Positions 29,616-38,408 of a stretch of 64,000 nt of DNA are shown here, piece by piece (the stretch's first letter is position 1; the number at the start of each line of letters is the position of its first letter). Origin of the DNA: Thiosocius sp963719025 (GTDB lineage Bacteria > Pseudomonadota > Gammaproteobacteria > Chromatiales > Chromatiaceae); NCBI GenBank assembly GCA_963719025.1, contig CAVRBK010000062.1:57650-121649 (forward strand), given 5' to 3'. Position numbers and translations under genes: made by a program. Under the pieces are notes generated by a model that saw only the letters and a list, made by a program, of their open reading frames with translations, had not been told where the DNA came from and made no database searches.

Positions 29616-31475
29616 ATGGAAGTTGAACTGATCGAGATCCGCCAGTTTCTCGAACGACGCAACCCCTTCAATTATCTCAGCGAGGACATCCTCAACGAGT
29701 TGCCGAAGGACATCGAGATCCGATACCTGCGCCGTGGCAGCCCCTTCCCGCCGAAAGAAAACTTTCTCTACATCATTCGCAGCGGTGCCGTTGAGATTTA
29801 CGACACCAGCGGCGACCTGTGCGAGAAGATCGGCGAAGGCGATATCTACAGCGTGTCCTGTCAACTGGTCAACCTGTCGCAATGCGACCGCGGCGAGGCG
29901 GTCGAAGACAGCCTGCTATACATGGTCAGCTGCCACCGACTGAAGGAGCTGTGCAAGGAATCGACCGCGTTCAGCGAGCACTTCTCGGCGACAGTAAAGG
30001 AACGCCTGCGCGCCGCGGTGTCAAAATCCCATGTCTCGGAGGATCCCAGCGTGGCCTCGATGATGGTCGAGGTCGGCAGCCTGGTGCAAAAAGAACCGAT
30101 CACCGTCGAATCCGGTCTGACCATCCGTGAGACGGCGTCACTGATGAGCAACCGTAACGTGTCGTCGGTCATGGTCATGCAGGATGAAAAACTGGTCGGC
30201 CTGGTAACCGACCGTGACCTGCGCAAACGCTGTGTCGCCGTTGGCCTGACCGGTCTGGAAGAGATCGACCTCATCATGACGCCAACCCCGCGCACGATCG
30301 ATTCGAGTACCCTGAGCGCCCAGGCCCTGATGACCATGACCCGCATGCATGTGCACCATCTCCCGGTAATGCAGAGCGGCAAGCTGATCGGCATGATCAC
30401 GGCGACCGACCTGGCCAATCACCAGAGTGCCAACTCGGCCTACCTGGCGGCGGATGTGCGCAAGGCAAAAACGGTGGATGACCTGATCGGGGTCAGCAAA
30501 CGCCTGCCAAACCTGCACCTGCGTCTGGCCAGCGCCAGTGTGACCGCGCGTCATATCGGCGAGGCCGTATCCTGCCTCACAGATTCAATCACCGGTCGCC
30601 TGCTCGCAATGGCCGAAGAGGAACTGGGCGAACCACCGGTTTCATACGTCTGGCTGGCCGGAGGCTCGCAGGCCCGCCATGAGCAGAGCTCGCATTCGGA
30701 CCAGGACAACGCGCTGCTGCTGTCCAACGATTTCCGCAAGGAAGAGCACGATGACTATTTCGCCGCAATGGCCAAGTTCGTCAGCGATGGCCTGGCGAAA
30801 TGCGGCTTCATCTATTGCCCGGGCGATGCCATGGCAACCAACCCAAAATGGCGCCAACCACTGAGTGTCTGGCAGGGCTACTTCAGCCGCTGGATCGAGA
30901 ACCCGACACCGATGTCGATGATGCTGTCGAGCATCTTCTTCGACCTGCGACCGGTCACCGGAGATTTCGAGCTGTTCACACCGCTGCAGCGGACCATTCT
31001 TGCCAAGTCGAAAACCAACAAGATCTTTCTTGCCTACATGATGGCAAACGCCATGCAACACCGGCCGCCACTGGGGTTTTTCCGCCAGTTCGTCCTCGAG
31101 CGCGGTGGCGAACATGACGAAACGCTCGATCTCAAGCACCGCGGCATCGTGCCGATCACCGATATCGCGCGCATCATTGCCTTGTCGCTCGGCGCCGAAC
31201 CGGTCAACACGGTCGAACGCCTGCGTGCCTGCTCCGGCACCAAGAACCTGTCGCAGGACATGGCCGAGAATCTCGAGGATGCACTGGAGTACATTGCATC
31301 CCTGCGCATTCAGCACCAGGCGGATCAGATCCGTAGCGGCCAGCCAGCCGACAACTATGTACCGCCGAATAATCTATCCGAGCTGGAGCGCGAGCACCTC
31401 AAGCACGCCTTCAAGGTGATCCAGTCCATGCAGGAAACCATGGTTAAGCGCTTCGGTGCGGACAATCTCGGGTAA
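29616..31475 (+). CDS. Cyclic-nucleotide-like/CBS/DUF294 nucleotidyltransferase protein
   Basis: A 619-residue signalling-type protein. A cNMP-binding-like domain (about 15-140) is followed by two CBS motifs (about 155-275; SVMVMQDEKLVGLVTDRDL and HLPVMQSGKLIGMITATDL). Next is a DUF294 nucleotidyltransferase domain with GGSQARHEQSSHSDQDNAL, holding the GS and Asp-x-Asp metal-binding residues, and finally a DUF294 C-terminal helical domain. Proteins of this plan resemble GlnD-type nucleotidyltransferases and are regularly encoded beside VC_2705-type symporters. They probably modify or regulate transport or acetate metabolism. The target is unknown. Separate promoter expected, since a terminator lies between it and the symporter. 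Confidence 0.9.
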   Translation: MEVELIEIRQFLERRNPFNYLSEDILNELPKDIEIRYLRRGSPFPPKENFLYIIRSGAVEIYDTSGDLCEKIGEGDIYSVSCQLVNLSQCDRGEAVEDSLLYMVSCHRLKELCKESTAFSEHFSATVKERLRAAVSKSHVSEDPSVASMMVEVGSLVQKEPITVESGLTIRETASLMSNRNVSSVMVMQDEKLVGLVTDRDLRKRCVAVGLTGLEEIDLIMTPTPRTIDSSTLSAQALMTMTRMHVHHLPVMQSGKLIGMITATDLANHQSANSAYLAADVRKAKTVDDLIGVSKRLPNLHLRLASASVTARHIGEAVSCLTDSITGRLLAMAEEELGEPPVSYVWLAGGSQARHEQSSHSDQDNALLLSNDFRKEEHDDYFAAMAKFVSDGLAKCGFIYCPGDAMATNPKWRQPLSVWQGYFSRWIENPTPMSMMLSSIFFDLRPVTGDFELFTPLQRTILAKSKTNKIFLAYMMANAMQHRPPLGFFRQFVLERGGEHDETLDLKHRGIVPITDIARIIALSLGAEPVNTVERLRACSGTKNLSQDMAENLEDALEYIASLRIQHQADQIRSGQPADNYVPPNNLSELEREHLKHAFKVIQSMQETMVKRFGADNLG

Positions 31476-31528
31476 TGGCAAGGCTGATGAACAACAAAAC
31501 TCCTTTGACGCAAAAGGCAGGTTGACAC

Positions 31529-32218
31529 ATGCTCGGGCGGTTTCTTGGTAAGGACTATCAACGCAAGAAGGCGTTGGGCAAGGTCTCGCCCGGCCCGCTG
31601 GCTGATTATCTGGCAACGCCGTTTCCGGACAAAAAGGCCGACTGCCGTGAGATCGAGATCGTGGCGATCGATCTCGAGACCACCGGGCTGGATCCGCGCA
31701 AGGATGTGATCCTGAGTATCGGCATGGTCAATCTTGATCACTTCGGCGTGAAGCTGAACACGGCATGGCACCGTATCGTCAAGATCGAGAAGGACATCGG
31801 TGATTCCGCGACCATTCACCACATTACCGATGACCAGTCAGCGGCCGGCGAACCGATCGAGGACCTGCTGCCCGAGGTATTGGGGCGAATCGCCGGCAAA
31901 CCGATTCTGGTGCACTATTCACCGATCGAACAGAACTTCATCAGCCGGGCCTGCATGCAACTGTATGGTGCACCCTTCGTTGTACCCATCATCGATACGC
32001 TCGAGATCGGCCAGCGGGTGTTTGAGCGGCGCAATCACACCGTCCAGTCCGGCGACCTGCGCCTGTTCAATCTGCGCCCCAGGTATAACCTGCCGCTGTA
32101 CAAGGCGCATAATGCGCTCACCGATGCACTGGCCACCGCCGAACTGTTCCTGGCGATGGCAGACAACCTTTACCCCGGACGGCCGTGTCCTCTCGGCGAG
32201 TTCCTCAGCAACCGATAG
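31529..32218 (+). CDS. DnaQ-like 3'-5' exonuclease (DEDDh family)
   Basis: A 229-residue exonuclease of the Pol III epsilon superfamily. The three exonuclease motifs are clear: Exo I VAIDLETTGLDPRKD, Exo II around HYSPIEQNF, and Exo III YKAHNALTDALATAEL (His-x4-Asp, DEDDh type). The N-terminal 40 residues are a short basic extension. It follows the DUF294 gene by 53 bases, and this pairing downstream of a VC_2705-type symporter is conserved in gammaproteobacteria. It is not the replicative epsilon subunit, whose length and C-terminal tail differ. Cellular role unknown. Confidence 0.9.
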   Translation: MLGRFLGKDYQRKKALGKVSPGPLADYLATPFPDKKADCREIEIVAIDLETTGLDPRKDVILSIGMVNLDHFGVKLNTAWHRIVKIEKDIGDSATIHHITDDQSAAGEPIEDLLPEVLGRIAGKPILVHYSPIEQNFISRACMQLYGAPFVVPIIDTLEIGQRVFERRNHTVQSGDLRLFNLRPRYNLPLYKAHNALTDALATAELFLAMADNLYPGRPCPLGEFLSNR

Positions 32219-32234
32219 CAGGCACCCGAAACCC

Positions 32235-32795
32235 ATGTCCGAAGAAAGAAAACATCTGCATAAGACCCTGCTGATCCTGCTCGTGGTATTCATACCGCCG
32301 TACTGGCTACTGTTTACCGACGAGGGTTCACGGGTGTCAGATACCGGCCTGCTTTGGCTGCTGGGCGAAGATGACATCAAGATCAGCATCCAGGATCTCG
32401 ACAGCGCCTACAGTGCGCAGGACATCCGGGAAGTGTACCCGGACAATGAATGGCAATGCGGGGCACAAAAAACCGCCTTCGGTGATTCCCTGTGTGCCAG
32501 TCAGGTCGGTACGTTCAACGGTTACCCGTCGCGCGTCGTGACCTTCTTCTTCATTAACGACCGGGTCAGCGCCCTGAAAATCCTTTACCGCGACACCTAT
32601 CACAAGCAGATTGTCGGCTTTTACATCGACAAACTTGGCCAACCCGGTAACGTGGAGGCCGCGCTGTCCGATGGGCCCGATGCCGCCAATGTTCTCGAGT
32701 GGGACCTGAAGCACGGCGTGCTGCTGATGAAGAAAGAACTTGGCCAACTCGACGAGCCGTCCCTGTTCTGGCTCGCGGCCAAACCCGGCACCTGA
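32235..32795 (+). CDS. Hypothetical single-pass membrane protein
   Basis: A 186-residue protein with an N-terminal helix (TLLILLVVFIPPYWLLF) preceded by a basic MSEERKHLHK, so the remaining 150 residues are probably periplasmic. Two cysteines (WQCGAQKT and DSLCASQV) could form a disulfide. No family recognised. It starts 16 bases after the exonuclease gene and is probably cotranscribed. It reads in a different frame from a longer open stretch that begins inside the exonuclease gene; the ATG at 32235 fits the hydrophobic start. Confidence 0.7.
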   Translation: MSEERKHLHKTLLILLVVFIPPYWLLFTDEGSRVSDTGLLWLLGEDDIKISIQDLDSAYSAQDIREVYPDNEWQCGAQKTAFGDSLCASQVGTFNGYPSRVVTFFFINDRVSALKILYRDTYHKQIVGFYIDKLGQPGNVEAALSDGPDAANVLEWDLKHGVLLMKKELGQLDEPSLFWLAAKPGT

Positions 32796-32894
32796 CCCCG
32801 CTGCGCTGCCCTGGACAATCCCCAGCGCACAGCAGGTTTAGCCCACATTTTGCATGAAGGCGGATGAACAGGTCCGGGTTTGCGGTGTTGTCGC

Positions 32895-33125
32895 ATGCGT
32901 ATCTCCGCCCTCGACCCAATGACCCTCGAAGATGTCGCTGATATCGAGCACGCTCCCTTCGTGATCGAAGGCAGTGGCGGCGGTGCGATCAAGATCTACT
33001 TTCAGTCAGAAGACAACCGCCGCGAGTATCTCGAGATGGAAGTCCACGGCTCGCACAACAGTGCCGGTCTGAAGAAGATCTTCGACGATGCCGCCGACAG
33101 TCCAATAACCGGTTCGATCAACTGA
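32895..33125 (+). CDS. Small hypothetical protein
   Basis: About 76 residues, acidic and hydrophilic: TLEDVADIEHAPFVIEGSG, then IKIYFQSEDNRREYLEMEVHG. No signal, membrane segment or recognised domain. Alternative starts at 32880 and 32919 exist; the ATG at 32895 was chosen for a balanced length, without a strong ribosome-binding site to decide. Convergent with the QseC-like kinase gene. Confidence 0.55.
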   Translation: MRISALDPMTLEDVADIEHAPFVIEGSGGGAIKIYFQSEDNRREYLEMEVHGSHNSAGLKKIFDDAADSPITGSIN

Positions 33126-33132
33126 GATCCGG

Positions 33133-33161
33133 GGCGAGACCGCAAATCAATCGGTCTCGCC
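33133..33161. terminator. Hairpin between convergent genes
   Basis: A perfect 10-base stem GGCGAGACCG / CGGTCTCGCC with a 9-base loop, overlapping the stop codon of the kinase gene. No T-run follows, so terminator activity is uncertain. Confidence 0.45.
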
Positions 33162-34634
33162 TGCCGCAAAACGCACTGTCACGGCGAGCCCCTGCCCGTT
33201 GATGCCACTCCCGATTTCGATCCCCGCATGATGCAGGCGCGCGATACGCTGCACGATCGACAACCCCACCCCGCTGCCTGTCGCCGTCATCGCCCGCTCT
33301 TCCGGGCCACGGTAGAAACGATCGAAGATGCGTTTTCGTTCCTCCAGCGCCACGCCCGGGCCGCTATCGGCAACCGTCAGGCATGCCTCACCACCCTCCG
33401 CACCCGTAACCGAAACGGTGACTTCACCACCTTTCGGAGTATAACGAACGGCATTGTCGACCAGGTTGCGCAACAGGATTTTTAACGCCGCCGCATCACC
33501 CGGTATCCGCCGATGACTCGATTGCGCCAACCCCAGATCGATACCTCGTTCGTAAGCACGCTGGCTGAATGCCGAAACACCCCATACGGCGAGTTCATGC
33601 AGATCGACAGAGCCATCCGTCAGCAGGTCATCCTGACCCGCATCAGCACGCGCCAGCGCCAGCAGCTGCTCGACTGAATGGGTCGCCCGATCAACGCCTT
33701 CGAGCGCCAGTCCCATTGACTGCATGGCCTTGCCCTCATCGTCTGCGGCCATCGCCACCTGAAGATGGGTCTTCAGCGCCGCCAGAGGCGTGCGCAGTTC
33801 GTGGGCCGCATCGGCGGTGAACTGGCGTTCACGCTCCAGCGCGTCCCGGGTGCGTCCGAACAGACTGTTAAGTGCACGCAACAGGCTCTGGATCTCGCGC
33901 GGCGAACGACTATCGTCAATCGGTTCCACAGCCTCCGGCGCCCTTGCCTCAACCTCGCGTGCCACCCGTTGCAATGGCGCAAGCGCACCGCCAACAACCA
34001 CCCAGATGATTGCGCCAAGCAGCGGCAATGCGATCAGCATTGGCATCAGGGTGTTGCGGGTAATGTAACGGACCAGTTTGGCGCGCGAGTTCAGGGGTTC
34101 GGCGGCCTGAACCAGAAACCCGCTATCCGGATCGGTGACGTTGAAAATACGCCAGGTCTGACCATCGATCACAACGTCGCTCAAACCCTCTTCGGTCGGC
34201 GGAATATCCGGCGCCAGACTGTCACGCATCATGATGCCGCCCTCGGCGTAGCGCGCGATAAACGTCAGGCCCTTGCCATAACGCTGACCGGCCCGCTCGG
34301 CGACCCCGACCAGTTCCAGTCGCTCCTGAGAGGCATCATCGGCATATCCCCGCAGAATACTCGCCAGACGCGGATAACGTTGCAAACCATCCTGGCCGAT
34401 CTCGACAGCGACTTCGCGCACCTTGGCCGCCATGTCCTGCTCTTCTTCAACCTCGTGCAGCAGCAAGGTCTGCAGAATGCGACCACTGCGCACCAGGTCA
34501 CGATCAAAGACCTCTTCGACCTCGTGCCCGGCGACCTGATAGACCAGGACCAGCACGACCAGCCAGACCAGCACGATAGCCGCGATCAGCATCACCAGCA
34601 GGCGACGTCTTATCGAGAGGTTGAAATCGTTCAT
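33147..34634 (-). CDS. Sensor histidine kinase, QseC/PmrB-like
   Basis: A 495-residue inner-membrane kinase. TM1 (LLVMLIAAIVLVWLVVLVLVY) and TM2 (LMPMLIALPLLGAIIWVVVG) flank a periplasmic sensor of about 150 residues. Then come HAMP, the H-box FTADAAHELRTPLAALKTH, N-box RNLVDNAVRYTPKGG and G-boxes ADSGPGV and GSGVGLSI. The ADAAHELRTPLAAL sequence is typical of QseC/PmrB-group kinases, which respond to envelope or cation signals. It overlaps the regulator gene by ATGA (34631-34634). Its regulon probably includes eptA and the adjacent cluster, because PmrA-like boxes occur there. Confidence 0.9.
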   Translation of the reverse strand: MNDFNLSIRRRLLVMLIAAIVLVWLVVLVLVYQVAGHEVEEVFDRDLVRSGRILQTLLLHEVEEEQDMAAKVREVAVEIGQDGLQRYPRLASILRGYADDASQERLELVGVAERAGQRYGKGLTFIARYAEGGIMMRDSLAPDIPPTEEGLSDVVIDGQTWRIFNVTDPDSGFLVQAAEPLNSRAKLVRYITRNTLMPMLIALPLLGAIIWVVVGGALAPLQRVAREVEARAPEAVEPIDDSRSPREIQSLLRALNSLFGRTRDALERERQFTADAAHELRTPLAALKTHLQVAMAADDEGKAMQSMGLALEGVDRATHSVEQLLALARADAGQDDLLTDGSVDLHELAVWGVSAFSQRAYERGIDLGLAQSSHRRIPGDAAALKILLRNLVDNAVRYTPKGGEVTVSVTGAEGGEACLTVADSGPGVALEERKRIFDRFYRGPEERAMTATGSGVGLSIVQRIARLHHAGIEIGSGINGQGLAVTVRFAAGETD

Positions 34635-35287
34635 TTCGGTATCATGTAGCCGACACCGCGGATCGTGCGAATAAGGTCTTTGCCCAGCTTCTTGCGCAGG
34701 TGGTGGACGTGTACTTCGACCGCGTTGCTTTCAACGCCCTCACCCCAGCCGTACAGAATATGTTCCAGGCGATCGCGCGACAGTGGCACACCCGGACGGT
34801 CGAGCAGCGCCTCCAGGATCGCCAGGGCCTTGGCGGACAACAGCACATCCTGACCCGCGAGCGACACACTGCGTGCCGCCGGATCAAATCGCAAATCACC
34901 ATGGCTGATAACTGGCGCCGAACGACCGCTGCGACGTCGCCCTATTGCGCGTAGCCGCGCGGTCAACTCACCCAGGTCAAACGGTTTCACCAGGTAATCA
35001 TCTGCGCCGCTATCCAGACCGGAGATTCGATCTTCGACAGTCTCACGCGCCGTCAGCACCAACACGGGCAGATCCGAATCACGCGCGCGCAGATCGCGCA
35101 AAATGCTCAGACCGTCCTGGCCGGGCAATCCCAGGTCAAGCACCAGCAGGTCCGGCTCATCACCGAGCAGACTGCGTGCCGCCAGGCCACCGTCACGCAA
35201 CCAGTCGACGACGTAACCCGACTGTACAAGGCCGTCGCGGACCGCAGCGCCCAGCAATTCGTCATCCTCCACCAGCAAGATTCTCAA
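34631..35287 (-). CDS. OmpR-family response regulator, QseB/PmrA-like
   Basis: A 218-residue regulator. The receiver domain has the acidic pocket VEDDELLG, phosphoacceptor in LLVLDLGLPGQDG, Thr in VLTARE and Lys in YLVKPFDLGEL. The winged-helix DNA-binding domain has LSAKALAILEALLDRPG and VEVHVHHLRKKLGKDLIRTI, with the terminal RGVGYMI. It resembles QseB/PmrA/BasR, which bind YTTAAK-N5-YTTAAK. Boxes of this kind occur at 39121 and 41730. It is codirectional with the SDR gene 80 bases upstream, so it may be the fifth gene of the haemolysin-family cluster, making that cluster self-regulated. Confidence 0.92.
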   Translation of the reverse strand: MRILLVEDDELLGAAVRDGLVQSGYVVDWLRDGGLAARSLLGDEPDLLVLDLGLPGQDGLSILRDLRARDSDLPVLVLTARETVEDRISGLDSGADDYLVKPFDLGELTARLRAIGRRRSGRSAPVISHGDLRFDPAARSVSLAGQDVLLSAKALAILEALLDRPGVPLSRDRLEHILYGWGEGVESNAVEVHVHHLRKKLGKDLIRTIRGVGYMIPK

Positions 35288-35367
35288 CGGTCGTGACTCC
35301 TGAACCCACGGATCGCAGACATCGCGTCAAACATCACGGTACAACGAACCATGCGCCCGGAACAGGG

Positions 35368-36168
35368 TCAGGAACCCCGCGCGAACGGCGCCATGACCTG
35401 GTTCTGTTTGCGCAGGCCACCATCGACCAGCCGTGGCAGAAAACCGTTCAGCCGGGCAAAAAGCTTTTCCGGGAAACCCAGGTACACATCCTTCGCTTCA
35501 CCCTCGATCGCGGCAACGATCTTTCCTGCAACCCAGGCTGGATCGTCCATGTTCATCTTTGTCGCCGCTGCCATGCGGTACACCGCGTCACTGTTCAGCC
35601 TGGTCTTGACCGCGCGCGGTGCCACGTAGGTTACCCCCACACCCGATCCCTCCAGTTCCCGACGCAAGGCCTCCGACCAGCCGCGCAGCCCGAATTTGCT
35701 GGCCGAGTAGGCAGCAAACCAGGCGAACCCGATACTGCCGAAGGTCGAGCCCACGTTCACCACCCGGCCACTCCGGCGCACGAGCATGTCGGGCAACACC
35801 TGGCGGGTAAGCAGCATCGGTGCGATCAGGTTGGTCTGGATGATCCGCTCGAGCACCTGCGGGTCTTCTTCCGCGAAGGGCCTGAAACTCATCTGCGCCG
35901 CACAGTTGATGACCAGATCGATAGCGCCCAGTCGCTCACGCGCCGCACTCACGGCGCGCTCGCGGGCGGCATGATCAAGCAAATCCGCCTCGAGCCCGAA
36001 CGGCGCATTCAACGCTTCTCGATACGTTTCCAGCAGCGGCGAAAGTGCCTCGGTATCGCGCACCAGGAGCGCCACATGCGCACCTTTTTCAATCAACTCG
36101 CGGGCGAGTGCGGAACCGATACCGCCTGCGGCGCCGGTTAACAGAATCCGTCGTTCGGCAAGATTCAT
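35368..36168 (-). CDS. Short-chain dehydrogenase/reductase
   Basis: A 266-residue classical SDR. The NAD(P)-binding motif TGAAGGIGSALA sits at residues 11-22; NCAA lies at about 87, the catalytic Ser in NVGSTFG, and Tyr-x3-Lys in AAYSASKFG. The acidic tail of beta-2 is replaced by LVRDTEAL, suggesting NADP preference. The C-terminal region after residue 190 (VYRMAAATKMNMDDPAWVA) resembles SDRs acting on lipid or fatty acyl carbonyls. It lies 57 bases after the di-iron oxidase gene and 80 bases before the regulator, and most likely reduces or oxidises an intermediate of the cluster's pathway. Confidence 0.85.
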   Translation of the reverse strand: MNLAERRILLTGAAGGIGSALARELIEKGAHVALLVRDTEALSPLLETYREALNAPFGLEADLLDHAARERAVSAARERLGAIDLVINCAAQMSFRPFAEEDPQVLERIIQTNLIAPMLLTRQVLPDMLVRRSGRVVNVGSTFGSIGFAWFAAYSASKFGLRGWSEALRRELEGSGVGVTYVAPRAVKTRLNSDAVYRMAAATKMNMDDPAWVAGKIVAAIEGEAKDVYLGFPEKLFARLNGFLPRLVDGGLRKQNQVMAPFARGS

Positions 36169-36225
36169 CAGTGTGTTCCTGAGGTCTGCATTAAGTTTTT
36201 ATGGATAGCCTGAATCCGTATGCCG

Positions 36226-36903
36226 TCAGGCCACGGCGGCGCGCGTATTGAGCATCAGCGGCAGACCGCGAAATACATCGCCGTAAAGCCGATAGAAACG
36301 CCTGGCACAGTGGATCACCGCTGCCTTGTCACCTTCGTCCTGCAGACGGTTGACCAGGCCCTTGTAGAAATCCATATGTGAGAGATCCAGCGAGCCGTGA
36401 CTGCTGAGGTAGCTGAAGGCGCCGGGAGGAAGCGCGAGATTGCGCTGCAGGTTCTGCGCCGCCTCGGTGGCAACGTGTATGCTGGTGCCCTCGAGCACCA
36501 GCACCATGCCAAGAAACCCGACCGGATTGCCGCGGTCTATCACGTGATAGGCATAGGCCACCATCAGCTCGGCGGCCATCCCGGGCATCTCGTGTCGCAC
36601 CGATTCCGCGTCACCGCCGCAGGCCTTGATATCGTTGAGTATCCATTCCTGGTGACCTACCTCTTCCTCGACATACTCGGCCATGGCATCGCGTAGCCAC
36701 TCCCGGTCATGTGGCGCGCGCGAACCGCAGGCCATCAGCAGGGGCGTGGTGTGCTTCACATGATGATAGGCCTGGGCAAGAAAGGCCCGGTAGCTGTCGA
36801 GCGCAAGCTCACCCTTCCATCCGGCCTGGATGAATGGGATCGACAGCAACTGCTCGCGCTCGGTCGCCGTTTCCGCCATCAATTGGTCGAAAAATTCGGT
36901 CAT
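36226..36903 (-). CDS. Haem-oxygenase-like di-iron oxidase (HDO/TenA-like)
   Basis: A 225-residue all-helical protein of the TenA/PqqC/HDO superfamily. Likely metal ligands follow the HDO pattern: EEEVGHQEW (Glu-x2-His), the Glu in LVLEGTSIH, and HGSLDLSHMDFY (His-x3-Asp-x2-His). The last has the same spacing as in CADD and UndA-type oxidases, which use Fe2 and O2 to cleave or desaturate fatty acids and amino acids. TenA thiaminase lacks this set. I use the ATG at 36903, which overlaps the ligase stop as ATGA. Its substrate is probably the acyl product made by the ligase and haemolysin-family protein; that is inference. Confidence 0.82.
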   Translation of the reverse strand: MTEFFDQLMAETATEREQLLSIPFIQAGWKGELALDSYRAFLAQAYHHVKHTTPLLMACGSRAPHDREWLRDAMAEYVEEEVGHQEWILNDIKACGGDAESVRHEMPGMAAELMVAYAYHVIDRGNPVGFLGMVLVLEGTSIHVATEAAQNLQRNLALPPGAFSYLSSHGSLDLSHMDFYKGLVNRLQDEGDKAAVIHCARRFYRLYGDVFRGLPLMLNTRAAVA

Positions 36904-38408
36904 GATATCTGTGCCTCGCAATGAATTGATTCGATATGTCTTTCATAACGGGCCAGCACGGCATCACGCCTGACACGGCCCGTGCCGGTAAGCAGCCCGT
37001 TCTTTACGGTGAATGCATCGTCGGCCCGCAGCCAGGCCGTAACCCGCGCATAATCGGGCAAGTCCCGGTTGGCGCGCGCCAGTGCCGCATCGATCGCCAA
37101 TGCGCTGCTGTCATCCGCGGCAACAATCACCGCGACATTGAATGGCCGTCCCTCACCGAACACCGCCGCCTGCCGGATAAGCGGCTCGAGCGTCAGCTCG
37201 CGCTCGACCCATTCCGGCGCGACATTGCGCCCGAAAGCGGTAATGAAAACGTTGCGTTTGCGTCCGCTCAGGTGCAGAAAACCGTCGACATCAATCGTGC
37301 CGAGATCACCGGTGTGCCACTCAGACTCCGTCAATGCCGGCTGGCCGAGGTAACCCTCAAATGACCGGTCGCACACGACCACCTCGCCATCGTCGGCAAT
37401 GCGCAAGCGCACATGCGGCAGTGCCCTGCCAACACTTCCGCGACGTGCATGGACTGGCGTATTGAGGCAGACCACTGACGCACATTCGGACAGGCCATAT
37501 CCTTCGAAAACCGGCAGGCCCACTTCAGCAGCACGCTGCAGCAGGCGCGGCGAGACCGCTGCACCGCCGACCGCACAAAAACGCAGCGCAGGCGGGCAAT
37601 CAATGCCTCGCTCAATCATCTCGACCACGCCCTGCAGGATCTGCGGCGTGAAGATCGCGGTCGTGGCCTGCAGATCACTGAGCATCCTCACCATCTGCCG
37701 GGCATCGAGCCCCGAGGAACCACGCATCCCGACCTGCCGCATCGGTCGCAGATCCACACAGGCGCCGGCCCACAGGCCGGCGTACAGACCCGCGACATTC
37801 TCCAGCAGCACAGCCAGCGGCATCAGGGCGAGGTGTTGGTCGTCGCGCACGATACCGGCGGCCTCCACCAAAGAGGTCACGACCGGTCGAACCTGCGCCC
37901 ATGTCAGCATCACCCCTTTCGGCTCGCCCGTGGTGCCCGAGGTGAAGGTGACTTTGTCGATGCCCTGTAGCGTCTGCCTCCGCCCATAGGCCTCCGGCGC
38001 CTGGATTGTTTCGATCCATGCAACGCGCTGATCAGCAATCGCCCGGTCCCGGGAACCATCTGCAAGCAATCTGCCAAGCTGCTGGCGAATTGCCTCCGGC
38101 GCATCGACCACCACGGCCTGCGCCCCGCACTGCGCTATCACATGGCGCAGTTGCGCGGGCGAAAAGAAGGGTGGCAACGGCACCAGGCAGATGCCAAGTT
38201 CCATAGCGGCGATATCGAGGATCGCCCATGCCGGACCATTCTCCAGGGTGCAGGCAACTACCTGCACGCCGCTGTCTCGCAGCCAGTCGACCGCATCAGC
38301 AACATGACGAAGCAGGTCGGCATAACTGATTTGCCGGTCGGCCCCAGTCAGCGCAATGCATTGCGGATGTGTCGATGCATGCTCGCGCAGGCGCGCTGAC
38401 AGCGTCAT
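36900..38408 (-). CDS. AMP-dependent acyl ligase (long-chain acyl-CoA synthetase-like)
   Basis: A 502-residue ANL-superfamily enzyme. The phosphate loop is TFTSGTTGEPKGVML; later motifs are PVFEGYGLSE and WHTGDLG, and the hinge/C-terminal region holds LSGRKRNVFITAFGRNVAPE. A Lys in FTVKNGLLTGTG is the likely catalytic one. Shorter than FadD (about 560), with a compact N-terminus. It adenylates a carboxylate, probably a fatty acid, for transfer to CoA, a carrier protein or an amine. Start at 38408 overlaps the upstream gene by ATGA, and its own stop overlaps the next start the same way, so the three genes are translationally coupled. Confidence 0.9.
   Translation of the reverse strand: MTLSARLREHASTHPQCIALTGADRQISYADLLRHVADAVDWLRDSGVQVVACTLENGPAWAILDIAAMELGICLVPLPPFFSPAQLRHVIAQCGAQAVVVDAPEAIRQQLGRLLADGSRDRAIADQRVAWIETIQAPEAYGRRQTLQGIDKVTFTSGTTGEPKGVMLTWAQVRPVVTSLVEAAGIVRDDQHLALMPLAVLLENVAGLYAGLWAGACVDLRPMRQVGMRGSSGLDARQMVRMLSDLQATTAIFTPQILQGVVEMIERGIDCPPALRFCAVGGAAVSPRLLQRAAEVGLPVFEGYGLSECASVVCLNTPVHARRGSVGRALPHVRLRIADDGEVVVCDRSFEGYLGQPALTESEWHTGDLGTIDVDGFLHLSGRKRNVFITAFGRNVAPEWVERELTLEPLIRQAAVFGEGRPFNVAVIVAADDSSALAIDAALARANRDLPDYARVTAWLRADDAFTVKNGLLTGTGRVRRDAVLARYERHIESIHCEAQIS

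Noticed and set aside
36185..36205. PmrA-like box in front of the SDR gene
   Set aside because: A single CTTAAT half-site without a partner at 5-base spacing.
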